A stretch of 55,402 nt of DNA from positions 1-55,402 of the forward strand of contig NZ_CAMYUE010000015.1 in NCBI RefSeq assembly GCF_947301925.1, read 5' to 3'. Shown piece after piece: positions 1 through 6,988 of this stretch. Position 1 is the stretch's first letter; every line of letters begins with the position of its first letter. The notes beneath the pieces were generated by a model. That model was not told the DNA's origin and did no database searches. It was given only the letters and a program-made list of their open reading frames with translations. The stretch is from an uncultured Ruminococcus sp. (GTDB lineage: Bacteria > Bacillota > Clostridia > Oscillospirales > Ruminococcaceae). Both the position numbers and the translations under genes were made by a program.

Positions 1-1156
1 CAGCCTGGTTGTAAACCTCGTCCTCATCGAATGTGGCAACTTCCTCATCGTAGAGAGTATAGGGTGAAGTTACGCCTGCGTTGATGATATTGCCCTTGTA
101 AAGCTTGAGCTTTACATCGCCTGTAACTCTCTCCTGAGTCTTGTCAACGAAAGCTGTGAGAGCCTCGCGGAGGGGTGTGTACCACTGGCCGTTGTATACG
201 ATATCGGCGAACTTGATGCCGAGATACTGCTTGATACGTGCTGTTTCCTTGTCGAGAGTGATCGTTTCGAGGACTTCGTGAGCGTGATAGAGGATAGCGC
301 CGCCGGGAGTCTCGTAAACGCCTCTTGACTTCATACCAACGAGACGGTTCTCAACGAGATCAGCAAGACCGATACCGTTCTCGCCGCCCAGCTTGTTAAG
401 AGCTGATACCATCTCAACGCCGTTGAGTGTCTTGCCGTCCAGCTTTGTGGGAACGCCCTTCTCGAAGTGGATAGTGATGTATGTGGGCTTGTCGGGAGCG
501 TCGATAGGTGAAACGCCCATTTCAAGGAAGCCCTTCTTCTCGTACTGAGGCTCGTTTGCGGGATCCTCAAGATCCAGACCCTCGTGTGAGAGGTGCCAGA
601 TGTTCTTGTCCTTGGAGTAGTTTGTCTCTCTGTTTATCTTCAGAGGGATATTGTGAGCTTCTGCGTAGTCTATCTCCTCGTCACGGCTCTTGATGTCCCA
701 TTCTCTCCAGGGAGCGATGATAGCCATTTCGGGAGCGAAGGCCTTGATAGCCAGCTCGAATCTTACCTGATCGTTGCCCTTTCCTGTGCAGCCGTGGCAG
801 ATAGCGTCAGCGCCCTCGGCAACAGCGATCTCGGCGATACGCTTTGCGATGATGGGACGTGCGAATGAAGTACCCAGCATATATCTGTTCTCATAGATAG
901 CGCCTGCCTGAACGGTGGGGTAAACGTAATCCTGGATGAACTCCTCCTTGAGGTCTGCGATGATGAGCTTGGAAGCACCTGTCTTGATAGCCTTCTCCTC
1001 CAGGCCGTCCAGCTCTGTGCCCTGTCCTACGTCGCCTGAAACAGCGATTACCTCGCAGTTGTTGTAGTTTTCCTTGAGCCACGGGATGATGATAGATGTA
1101 TCAAGTCCGCCCGAATATGCAAGAACTACCTTTTTGATATCCTTCTTATTAACCAT
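1..1156 (-). CDS. argG: argininosuccinate synthase, 3' end cut by window edge
   Basis: Cytosolic enzyme that condenses citrulline and aspartate with ATP to argininosuccinate in arginine synthesis. Reading the minus strand from the ATG at 1156 gives an open frame of 385 codons to the window edge. It starts [21 protein letters not shown], carrying the ATP-pyrophosphatase P-loop SGGLDTS at about residues 15-21. Further family blocks are visible, such as [13 protein letters not shown] and APWREW. The family is about 400 aa, so only a few C-terminal residues are missing. The start has an AGGAGG ribosome site at about 1162-1167 and is preceded by a near-consensus promoter and ArgR-like boxes. Identification is secure. 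Confidence 0.96.
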   Translation of the reverse strand, partial: MVNKKDIKKVVLAYSGGLDTSIIIPWLKENYNNCEVIAVSGDVGQGTELDGLEEKAIKTGASKLIIADLKEEFIQDYVYPTVQAGAIYENRYMLGTSFARPIIAKRIAEIAVAEGADAICHGCTGKGNDQVRFELAIKAFAPEMAIIAPWREWDIKSRDEEIDYAEAHNIPLKINRETNYSKDKNIWHLSHEGLDLEDPANEPQYEKKGFLEMGVSPIDAPDKPTYITIHFEKGVPTKLDGKTLNGVEMVSALNKLGGENGIGLADLVENRLVGMKSRGVYETPGGAILYHAHEVLETITLDKETARIKQYLGIKFADIVYNGQWYTPLREALTAFVDKTQERVTGDVKLKLYKGNIINAGVTSPYTLYDEEVATFDEDEVYNQA

Positions 1157-1217
1157 ATTGATTACCTCCTGAATATAAACGCCGCTTATAAGCCGCGTGG
1201 ATTTGCGATATAAGACT

Positions 1218-1245
1218 ATTATACTACTTACTATAAGAATGTCAA
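1218..1245 (-). promoter_or_regulatory. argG promoter
   Basis: On the minus strand, TTGACA (1240-1245) and TATAAT (1218-1223) are separated by 16 bp and lie about 60 bp upstream of the argG ATG. Both hexamers match the vegetative sigma factor consensus exactly. Confidence 0.8.
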
Positions 1246-1252
1246 GAGGTTT

Positions 1253-1306
1253 TGCATAAATATTCATTTATTCCGCAAATATTCACAATATGCAGAATAA
1301 TATTCA
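1253..1306. promoter_or_regulatory. candidate ArgR box cluster upstream of argG
   Basis: Three copies of TATTCA lie at 1261, 1280 and 1301, spaced 19 and 21 bp, about two helical turns. The first is part of TGCATAAATATTCA (1253-1266), which differs at one position from the ARG-box core TGAATWWWWATTCA. The array abuts the -35 box of argG, where an arginine repressor would be expected to act. The match is by eye. Confidence 0.45.
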
Positions 1307-1434
1307 TCAATGCACACCCGCCCTTCTCTCCCCCCGCATGGTGTCCCGCATTGGCCGCCCAATGAAAAAGACCTGTTAAATCCACCCCCGTTTTGTATGA
1401 AATTACGATTTTTCCGCAAAAGGCTTGATTTCGC

Positions 1435-1463
1435 TTGATATTTTCCATACTAATGATTATAAT
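1435..1463 (+). promoter_or_regulatory. promoter of the lactate/malate dehydrogenase gene
   Basis: TTGATA (1435-1440), a 17-bp spacer and TATAAT (1458-1463). A 6-bp inverted repeat CCATAC (1445-1450)/GTATGG (1470-1475) straddles the -10 box and could be an operator. Between argG and this gene (1157-1544) I see only these two divergent promoters and no ORF. Confidence 0.75.
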
Positions 1464-1544
1464 AAAATTGTATGGAGCTCTGCAAGGCACTGCACAAAGA
1501 TATAGAACGCAGAGTGTCCCTGTATTATGTAGGAGGTCTTTACT

Positions 1545-2489
1545 ATGGCTGAAAAGAACGGAACAAAGATAACTATACTCGGTGCCGGCAACGTTGGCGC
1601 AACAGTTGCCTATACATTTGCCGTGGCAGGCACCTGCTCGGATATAGTGCTCGTTGATATAAACAAGGCAAAGGCAACAGGCGAGGCTATGGATATCCGC
1701 CAGGGCGTATCCTTCAGCGAGAACGTTGAGGTTTTCGACGGAGGCTATGAGGACGCCAAGGACTCCGATATCGTAGTAGTTACTCTCGGTATCGCAAGAA
1801 AGCCCGGCCAGACCCGTCTTGACCTTGCTCAGACAAACGTGAATATCATCAAGGAAGTAATGCCCCAGGTGGCAAAGTACGCTCCCGACGCTATCTATGT
1901 GGTGGTGAGCAATCCTGTTGATATCCTTACATATACCATACTCAAGTGTACCGACCTCAAGCCCAATCAGGTAATAGGCTCGGGAACCGTCCTTGATACC
2001 TCGCGTCTCCGCGCTATCATCGCAGACCATGTGGGACTCAGCCCCAACAGCATTCACGCATATGTATTCGGCGAGCACGGCGATTCCTCGTTCATTCCCT
2101 GGTCCATCATGAATATCGCAGGCGTTCCCGTGGACGAATACTGCGCAGATCAGGATCACGCAGACCTTGACGAGGACGAGATAATCGACGAGGTGCGCAA
2201 GGCAGGCTCTGAGGTCATCAAGAGAAAGGGCGCTACCTTCTACGCTATAGGTATGTGCGTGAACAAGATATGCGATACCGTTCTCCGAGACTCAAAGAAC
2301 ATAATCACGGTATCCACCATGATAAACGACAAATACGGCATAAACGACGTCTGCCTCAGCATTCCCTGTGTTATAGGAAGCAACGGTATCGAGAAAGAGG
2401 TATACCCCAAGCTCACCGAGGAAGAGGTGGCTAAGCTTCAGGCCAGCGCAAAGGCGCTCAGAAGCGTTATCGATCAGATACAGTTCTGA
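1545..2489 (+). CDS. ldh: L-lactate dehydrogenase family protein (possible malate dehydrogenase specificity)
   Basis: NAD-dependent 2-hydroxyacid dehydrogenase of the LDH/MDH superfamily, 314 aa, full length. Seen: Rossmann motif GAGNVG (13-18), Asp38 at the end of beta-2 for NAD, catalytic Arg91, Asp151, Arg154 and His178 in GEHGDS. The C-terminal half (DVCLSIPCVIG) is LDH-like. Odd: the substrate-specificity position, Gln102 in LDH numbering, is Arg85 here in GIARKPGQTR. Arg is the malate dehydrogenase residue, and Gln102Arg is the known change that turns an LDH toward oxaloacetate. The enzyme may therefore reduce oxaloacetate rather than pyruvate. ATG at 1545 follows AGGAGG (1531-1536). 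Monocistronic, with its own promoter and terminator. Confidence 0.88.
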   Translation: MAEKNGTKITILGAGNVGATVAYTFAVAGTCSDIVLVDINKAKATGEAMDIRQGVSFSENVEVFDGGYEDAKDSDIVVVTLGIARKPGQTRLDLAQTNVNIIKEVMPQVAKYAPDAIYVVVSNPVDILTYTILKCTDLKPNQVIGSGTVLDTSRLRAIIADHVGLSPNSIHAYVFGEHGDSSFIPWSIMNIAGVPVDEYCADQDHADLDEDEIIDEVRKAGSEVIKRKGATFYAIGMCVNKICDTVLRDSKNIITVSTMINDKYGINDVCLSIPCVIGSNGIEKEVYPKLTEEEVAKLQASAKALRSVIDQIQF

Positions 2490-2513
2490 TCGCTGTCAGA
2501 ACAGACATAATAC

Positions 2514-2543
2514 GGCGGAGGGCTCCCATGTTCTCCGCCTTTG
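2514..2543 (+). terminator. rho-independent terminator after the dehydrogenase gene
   Basis: GGCGGAG (2514-2520) pairs with CTCCGCC (2533-2539), followed by TTTG. A second small hairpin, CCGCA/TGCGG (2550-2570), is followed by TTTT. Confidence 0.6.
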
Positions 2544-2607
2544 AACTGTCCGCAAAAGTCCGCTGTGCGGCTTTTATCACAGAATAACACAAATCAAGGA
2601 GATAAGA

Positions 2608-3690
2608 ATGAGCGAAATAATCTTTGAATCACATTCCCCCATATGCGATATCGACGCAGTCATCGAGGAGGACGACAGCACCTACTATATGTACCTGATG
2701 ACAGCTCCCGAAACGGGAGTGAAGCTTTTCAGAGCACTGTGGGTATGCAACCGCAAGCCCGCTCCCGAGACCTTTGATCCCGAGTGCATGAAGGACGGAA
2801 AGGCTCCCATGCTCTGCAAGGAGAATCTTGCTCCCATACACCCTGCCGCAGGAATAACCCTCAACCCCAAAAAGCTCTCATGCCAATGGTACGATACGGG
2901 AGACGCAGCCGCCGTATTCTACGGCGACAGGCTGCTCTGCGCCATACCTCCCATTGCAGGCCTTCACGACTTCCCCGGCTTTTCCGTATTTGCCAAAGGG
3001 CAGACCCGCTACGCATGGGGAATGCCCGATGATCCCGCATTTGAGCAGCGTGCAAAGAGCCTCTCCACCTTCTGGGAGAACATCGAGGCCGACGATTCAT
3101 GGCCCGAGATACAGGAGGAATGCCTGAGAGTCATCGAGGAGTTCTGCGGCAGTCAGCACGAGAGATACTACGCCATAGACGGCGGCAAGTTCCCGCCGAA
3201 GGCTCTGGCACAGGGCAGGAAGAACGGCGTGGTATACGGTATAACCCTGGGCGTCAGCCAGTTCGCAATGCCCCGCTCGGAGGCCGTATTCGGCAGCCAT
3301 TACAAGGAATGCAACCGCATAGAGCTGGGCTTTGCCGCACTCGAGCGCCACGAGCCCATGACGCAGATGATGTTCTCGCTGATGTCAAACGTTGCAAGGA
3401 TGCCCTGGGTGGAGCGCGACTTCATCTGGCACGGCCACACCTTTGATTTCTCCAATATCAGAGGCTTTTCCCAGATGCTCATGATAAATCCCGTATACAT
3501 ACAGGGCATGGAGTGTCCGAAATGGAGAAAATTCATCGGCAACCGCGTGAACCTGCTGTGGCTGGTGCCCATAACCGCACAGGAGTTTGAGCTTCTTCAC
3601 GAGATCGGCATAGCGGAGCTGATAAAGCGCTGTCCCGATCCCGCACATCTGCACATATTCGACGGGAATCCGAAGTTTATATTGCAATAA
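2608..3690 (+). CDS. SUFU (suppressor of fused) domain protein
   Basis: A 360 aa cytoplasmic protein of unknown role. The C-terminal part (about 185-350) resembles the bacterial suppressor-of-fused domain, notably the block LLWLVPITAQEFELLHEIG and the final HLHIFDG region. Bacterial SUFU proteins often occur as immunity proteins of polymorphic toxins, but no toxin gene is next to it here. The N-terminal 180 residues are not recognised. No signal peptide or membrane segment is visible. ATG at 2608 follows AAGGAGAT. It sits between two terminator or attenuator structures, so it appears monocistronic. The family call is from sequence memory. Confidence 0.65.
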   Translation: MSEIIFESHSPICDIDAVIEEDDSTYYMYLMTAPETGVKLFRALWVCNRKPAPETFDPECMKDGKAPMLCKENLAPIHPAAGITLNPKKLSCQWYDTGDAAAVFYGDRLLCAIPPIAGLHDFPGFSVFAKGQTRYAWGMPDDPAFEQRAKSLSTFWENIEADDSWPEIQEECLRVIEEFCGSQHERYYAIDGGKFPPKALAQGRKNGVVYGITLGVSQFAMPRSEAVFGSHYKECNRIELGFAALERHEPMTQMMFSLMSNVARMPWVERDFIWHGHTFDFSNIRGFSQMLMINPVYIQGMECPKWRKFIGNRVNLLWLVPITAQEFELLHEIGIAELIKRCPDPAHLHIFDGNPKFILQ

Positions 3691-3710
3691 GCAGTGGTTT
3701 ATGCTATAAT
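3682..3710 (+). promoter_or_regulatory. hydF operon promoter
   Basis: TTGCAA (3682-3687), 17 bp, TATAAT (3705-3710). It overlaps the 3' end of the SUFU gene. Confidence 0.6.
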
Positions 3711-3713
3711 GAG

Positions 3714-3754
3714 AGCCGTGGAGCTTACGCTTCGCGGCTTTTAATTATAGCCGC
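3714..3754 (+). promoter_or_regulatory. possible attenuator in the hydF leader
   Basis: Two mutually exclusive hairpins share the strand GCGGCT (3734-3739). One pairs AGCCG (3714-3718) with CGGCT (3735-3739) and runs into TTTAATTAT like a terminator. The other pairs GCGGCT with AGCCGC (3749-3754). They lie directly after the predicted start of transcription. Confidence 0.35.
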
Positions 3755-3785
3755 TTCCCATACAGAATAAAAAGGAATGATAGAT

Positions 3786-4985
3786 ATGAGTCTTAACGAT
3801 ACACCCTCCTCGGAGAGAGTCCACATCGGCTTCTTCGGGCGGAGAAACGCAGGAAAATCCAGCATTGTCAACGCTGTTACGGGACAGGAGCTGTCAGTGG
3901 TCTCCGACGTAAAGGGCACCACCACCGACCCCGTAACAAAGGCGATGGAGCTCCTGCCGCTGGGGCCCGTGGTGATAATCGACACCCCCGGCTTCGACGA
4001 CGAGGGCGCTCTGGGAGAGCTGAGGGTCCGCAGAACGAAGCAGATACTCAACCGCACGGATATAGCCGTCCTCATAGTTGACGGCACTGTGGGACTTACC
4101 GGCACTGAGCGTCAGCTCATCGGCATTTTCGGGGAAAAGGCTATCCCCTATATCACGGTGTACAACAAGTCCGACATCTCGGAAAAGCGCGTCTGTAAGG
4201 ACAACGAATTCGAGGTCAGCGCCCTCACAGGCGAAAACATATACGAGCTGAAGGAGCGCATAGCCGCCCTTGCAAAGCTGCCTGCGCAGGAAAAGCGCAT
4301 AGTGGGCGACCTGCTCAGCCCCTGCGATATGGTGGTACTGGTAACGCCTATCGACGCCTCTGCGCCAAAGGGAAGAATGATACTCCCCCAGGTGCAGACC
4401 CTCCGCGACATACTTGACGCGAACGCAATGGCAGTATTCACCAAGGAGCACCAGTTGGCGGATACACTGGAAAAGCTTTCCGCACCGCCGAAAATGGTCA
4501 TTACCGACAGTCAGGCCTTTGCAATGGTCAGCCGCATAGTCCCCGAGGACGTGCCCCTGACCTCATTCTCGATACTCATGGCAAGATACAAGGGCTTCCT
4601 TGACACCGCCGTAAAGGGCGCAGCTGCCATAAAGAAGCTGAAGGACGGAGATACCGTCCTCATATCCGAGGGCTGCACCCATCACCGCCAGTGCGGCGAT
4701 ATCGGCAGCGTAAAGCTGCCTGCCCTGCTGAAAAAGACCACGGGGAAGGATATAAACATCGCCCTGAGCTCGGGACGGGAGTTCCCCGAAGATCTGTCGC
4801 CATACAGCCTTGTGATACACTGCGGCGGCTGTATGCTCAGCGAGCGCGAGATGACCTATCGCCGCAAATCCGCCGAGGATCAGAACGTACCCTTTACCAA
4901 TTACGGAACGGCTCTTGCCCTGATGAACGGCATACTCAGGCGCAGTCTGAGCATATTCCCCCATCTTGCGGAGGAGACGCTATGA
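3786..4985 (+). CDS. hydF: [FeFe]-hydrogenase maturation GTPase HydF
   Basis: Scaffold GTPase on which the 2Fe subcluster of the [FeFe]-hydrogenase H-cluster is assembled by HydE and HydG before transfer to HydA. 399 aa from the ATG at 3786. That start is preferred over the in-frame ATG at 3777 because AAGGA at 3772-3776 is 9 nt away and the protein then opens MSLNDTP, as HydF usually does. Seen: P-loop GRRNAGKSS, DTPG, NKSD, and the C-terminal Fe-S ligands in CTHH and HCGGC. The stop overlaps the ATG of the next gene. A divergent hydrogenase-like gene lies at 43.8-45.5 kb, but hydE, hydG and hydA are not in the window. Confidence 0.95.
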   Translation: MSLNDTPSSERVHIGFFGRRNAGKSSIVNAVTGQELSVVSDVKGTTTDPVTKAMELLPLGPVVIIDTPGFDDEGALGELRVRRTKQILNRTDIAVLIVDGTVGLTGTERQLIGIFGEKAIPYITVYNKSDISEKRVCKDNEFEVSALTGENIYELKERIAALAKLPAQEKRIVGDLLSPCDMVVLVTPIDASAPKGRMILPQVQTLRDILDANAMAVFTKEHQLADTLEKLSAPPKMVITDSQAFAMVSRIVPEDVPLTSFSILMARYKGFLDTAVKGAAAIKKLKDGDTVLISEGCTHHRQCGDIGSVKLPALLKKTTGKDINIALSSGREFPEDLSPYSLVIHCGGCMLSEREMTYRRKSAEDQNVPFTNYGTALALMNGILRRSLSIFPHLAEETL

Positions 4986-5371
4986 AAGCACGGCTGCCCT
5001 ACATCATCGGCTTCATCGTCCTTGTGGGCATAGAGGTCTGCATAGGAGTGTTCTACTTCAATCACTTCATACGCTCATATATAGGAGACGTCATAGTGGT
5101 ATGGGTGCTTTACTGCCTGTTCCGCTCATTTATACCGAGGAAGTTCAGCTCCTATGGGGGCGCGCTGGGCATACTGGCCTTCTCCTTTGCAGTGGAGTTC
5201 CTGCAAAAGGCGCATATCGCCGACGTCCTCGGCGTTGAGAACCCCTTCCTGCGCACTCTTATCGGCACCAGCTTCGCCGTTGAGGACCTGTGGAGCTACG
5301 CGGCGGGCACTGCCGTTACCCTTATCGAGATATACATATTCCGTAAACTGAAAAAAGAGGAACAAAAATGA
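4982..5371 (+). CDS. DUF2809 family membrane protein
   Basis: A 129 aa integral membrane protein with four hydrophobic stretches. It carries the pattern YIGDVIVVWVLYCL near residues 30-50 and an AVEDLWSYAAG block near the C terminus, as in DUF2809 (VanZ-related) proteins. The function of the family is unknown. It overlaps hydF by 4 nt and its own stop overlaps the next ATG (ATGA), so the three genes are translationally coupled. This coupling is the only clue to its role. Confidence 0.75.
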   Translation: MKARLPYIIGFIVLVGIEVCIGVFYFNHFIRSYIGDVIVVWVLYCLFRSFIPRKFSSYGGALGILAFSFAVEFLQKAHIADVLGVENPFLRTLIGTSFAVEDLWSYAAGTAVTLIEIYIFRKLKKEEQK

Positions 5372-6489
5372 CTGAAAAGAACGCAAAAAACAACGGCCAC
5401 CTCGGCGCCATTGACGGACTGAAGGGCATAGGCGCCTGTATAATCGCATTTTTCTGGCATTACCAGCACTTTTCGCCCCCGGACGGCTCCCCCTTCTTCT
5501 CCCTATTCCCCATGTGCTACAAGTACGGCTCCTTTATGGTGGAGCTGTTCTTCATGCTGTCGGGCTTCGGAATGATGATCGGCTATTCGGAAAGAGTCAT
5601 AGGCCGCCGCATAGGCTTCCGAGAATTCATCGTGAAGCGCCTGCGGAGGATATACCCGCCCTTCCTGTTCTTCACCCTGCTGACCGCGGTGCTGGAAGCG
5701 GCATATTATCACAGATGCGGCGACACCTTCGTTTACGGCAATTTCGATATCCAGCACCTGATATACAATCTCCTGCTGATGCAGGACGGCTTCTTCGGCA
5801 AGGACTGGTCCTTTGACGCGCCGTCATGGTGCATAAGCATATGTATGCTCTGCTACCTGATATTCTATTTCATACTATACCGCGTAAAGAACGAGCGTCA
5901 CGCCTGCTATGCCTTCTTCGGCACAACCCTTCTCGGCACAACTATCACCCTGTCGGGTCTGAACTATCCCATATGGAACGAGCTTGTGGGACGGGGCATA
6001 GCCTGCTTCTCCGCAGGAGCCATACTCTGCACGGTATACAGGAACAGGGAGCGCTTCAGGTATCAGCGTCTGGGCTATGTATGCCTCGCAGCGGTGATAG
6101 TCAGCTATCTTGTGCTGCGATTCAGGCCCGAATTCATGGGCGACTTCCGCATGGCGTTCATACTCGGCATCGCCCCCGCAATGATACTTTCGGCGCTGTT
6201 CATACCCTGGCTGGGTAAAATACTGAGCATACGCCCGCTCACATATCTGGGCAGCCTGTCCATAGTGATATACCTTGTGCATTTCCCCGTGCAGTGCGCC
6301 GTAAAGCTCGTTGACGAATACGCAGGCCTCGGACTGAACTACTCCACCAAGGCCGTATGGCTCAGCTATGCGGCAGCGGTGATGATATCAGCTCTGCTGT
6401 ACAGGCTGTTCATCGCAAAGGCCGCCGAAAAGGCAGTATCCGGCTTTTTCAGGAAAAAGGAGACCTCTTTGCATAAAAACAAGGCATAA
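5368..6489 (+). CDS. acyltransferase family 3 membrane protein
   Basis: A 373 aa polytopic membrane protein of the acyltransferase-3 (OafA/YrhL-like) family, which moves acyl groups onto surface sugars or peptidoglycan. Seen: the N-terminal block GAIDGLKGIGACIIAFFWHYQHF with the family's conserved His, the block ELFFMLSGFGMM, a conserved KRLRRIYPPF loop, and about ten hydrophobic segments. It ends with a basic cytoplasmic tail. Last gene of the hydF operon, joined by a 4-nt overlap. The substrate cannot be told from sequence. Confidence 0.85.
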   Translation: MTEKNAKNNGHLGAIDGLKGIGACIIAFFWHYQHFSPPDGSPFFSLFPMCYKYGSFMVELFFMLSGFGMMIGYSERVIGRRIGFREFIVKRLRRIYPPFLFFTLLTAVLEAAYYHRCGDTFVYGNFDIQHLIYNLLLMQDGFFGKDWSFDAPSWCISICMLCYLIFYFILYRVKNERHACYAFFGTTLLGTTITLSGLNYPIWNELVGRGIACFSAGAILCTVYRNRERFRYQRLGYVCLAAVIVSYLVLRFRPEFMGDFRMAFILGIAPAMILSALFIPWLGKILSIRPLTYLGSLSIVIYLVHFPVQCAVKLVDEYAGLGLNYSTKAVWLSYAAAVMISALLYRLFIAKAAEKAVSGFFRKKETSLHKNKA

Positions 6490-6597
6490 GCAGGATCTCT
6501 CCCCAAAGCATATAATGAAATGAAGCTGCATAAACTCAGCCTCAAGGGCAATAATAAGAACATCAGCTGAAATTCATCATATATCGGGAGAAAAACT

Positions 6598-6945
6598 ATG
6601 TCAGTCAGAAGAGGAGAAATATATTACGCCGACCTGAGCCCCGTTGTAGGCTCCGAGCAGGGAGGCATAAGACCCGTACTTATAGTCCAGAACGACGTTG
6701 GAAACAGGCACAGTCCCACGGTGATAGCCGCTGCCATCACCAGTCAGCGTGACAAGAACCGCCTCCCCACACATATAGAGGTTCAGGCGGACAAATGCGG
6801 ACTTGCCAAGGACAGCATAGTGCTGCTGGAGCAGATACGCACCATAGACAAACGGCGTCTGAAGGACAAAATGGGCGAGCTGGACCTTAACTCAATGAAC
6901 AAGGTGGACACAGCCCTGTCCATAAGCTTCGGGCTGGAGATATGA
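6598..6945 (+). CDS. mazF: MazF/PemK-type endoribonuclease toxin, orphan
   Basis: Ribosome-independent mRNA interferase that cleaves RNA at short motifs. 115 aa, the usual length. Seen: [21 protein letters not shown] at the N terminus with the conserved Arg and Gly-rich loop, RPVLIVQND, the conserved Thr-Ser in AAAITSQ, and [13 protein letters not shown]. It closely resembles Bacillus NdoA/MazF. The 108 bp upstream contain no MazE-type antitoxin ORF, and the gene before it is an acyltransferase. ATG at 6598 follows ATCGGGAG. The antitoxin is either elsewhere or has been lost. Confidence 0.92.
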   Translation: MSVRRGEIYYADLSPVVGSEQGGIRPVLIVQNDVGNRHSPTVIAAAITSQRDKNRLPTHIEVQADKCGLAKDSIVLLEQIRTIDKRRLKDKMGELDLNSMNKVDTALSISFGLEI

Positions 6946-6948
6946 CAT

Positions 6949-6981
6949 AAAGCGGACGTTACAGCGTCCGCTTTATTATTA
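6949..6981 (+). terminator. terminator between mazF and the convergent ATPase gene
   Basis: AAAGCGGACG (6949-6958) pairs with CGTCCGCTTT (6965-6974), followed by ATTATTATT. The strand is A-rich on the other side, so it may act in both directions. Confidence 0.8.
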
Positions 6982-6988
6982 TCCCGCC

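Noticed and set aside
1242..2159. Long minus-strand ORF of 305 codons over the dehydrogenase gene
   Set aside because: Antisense frame opened by biased codon use of the real gene; no family features and no ribosome site.
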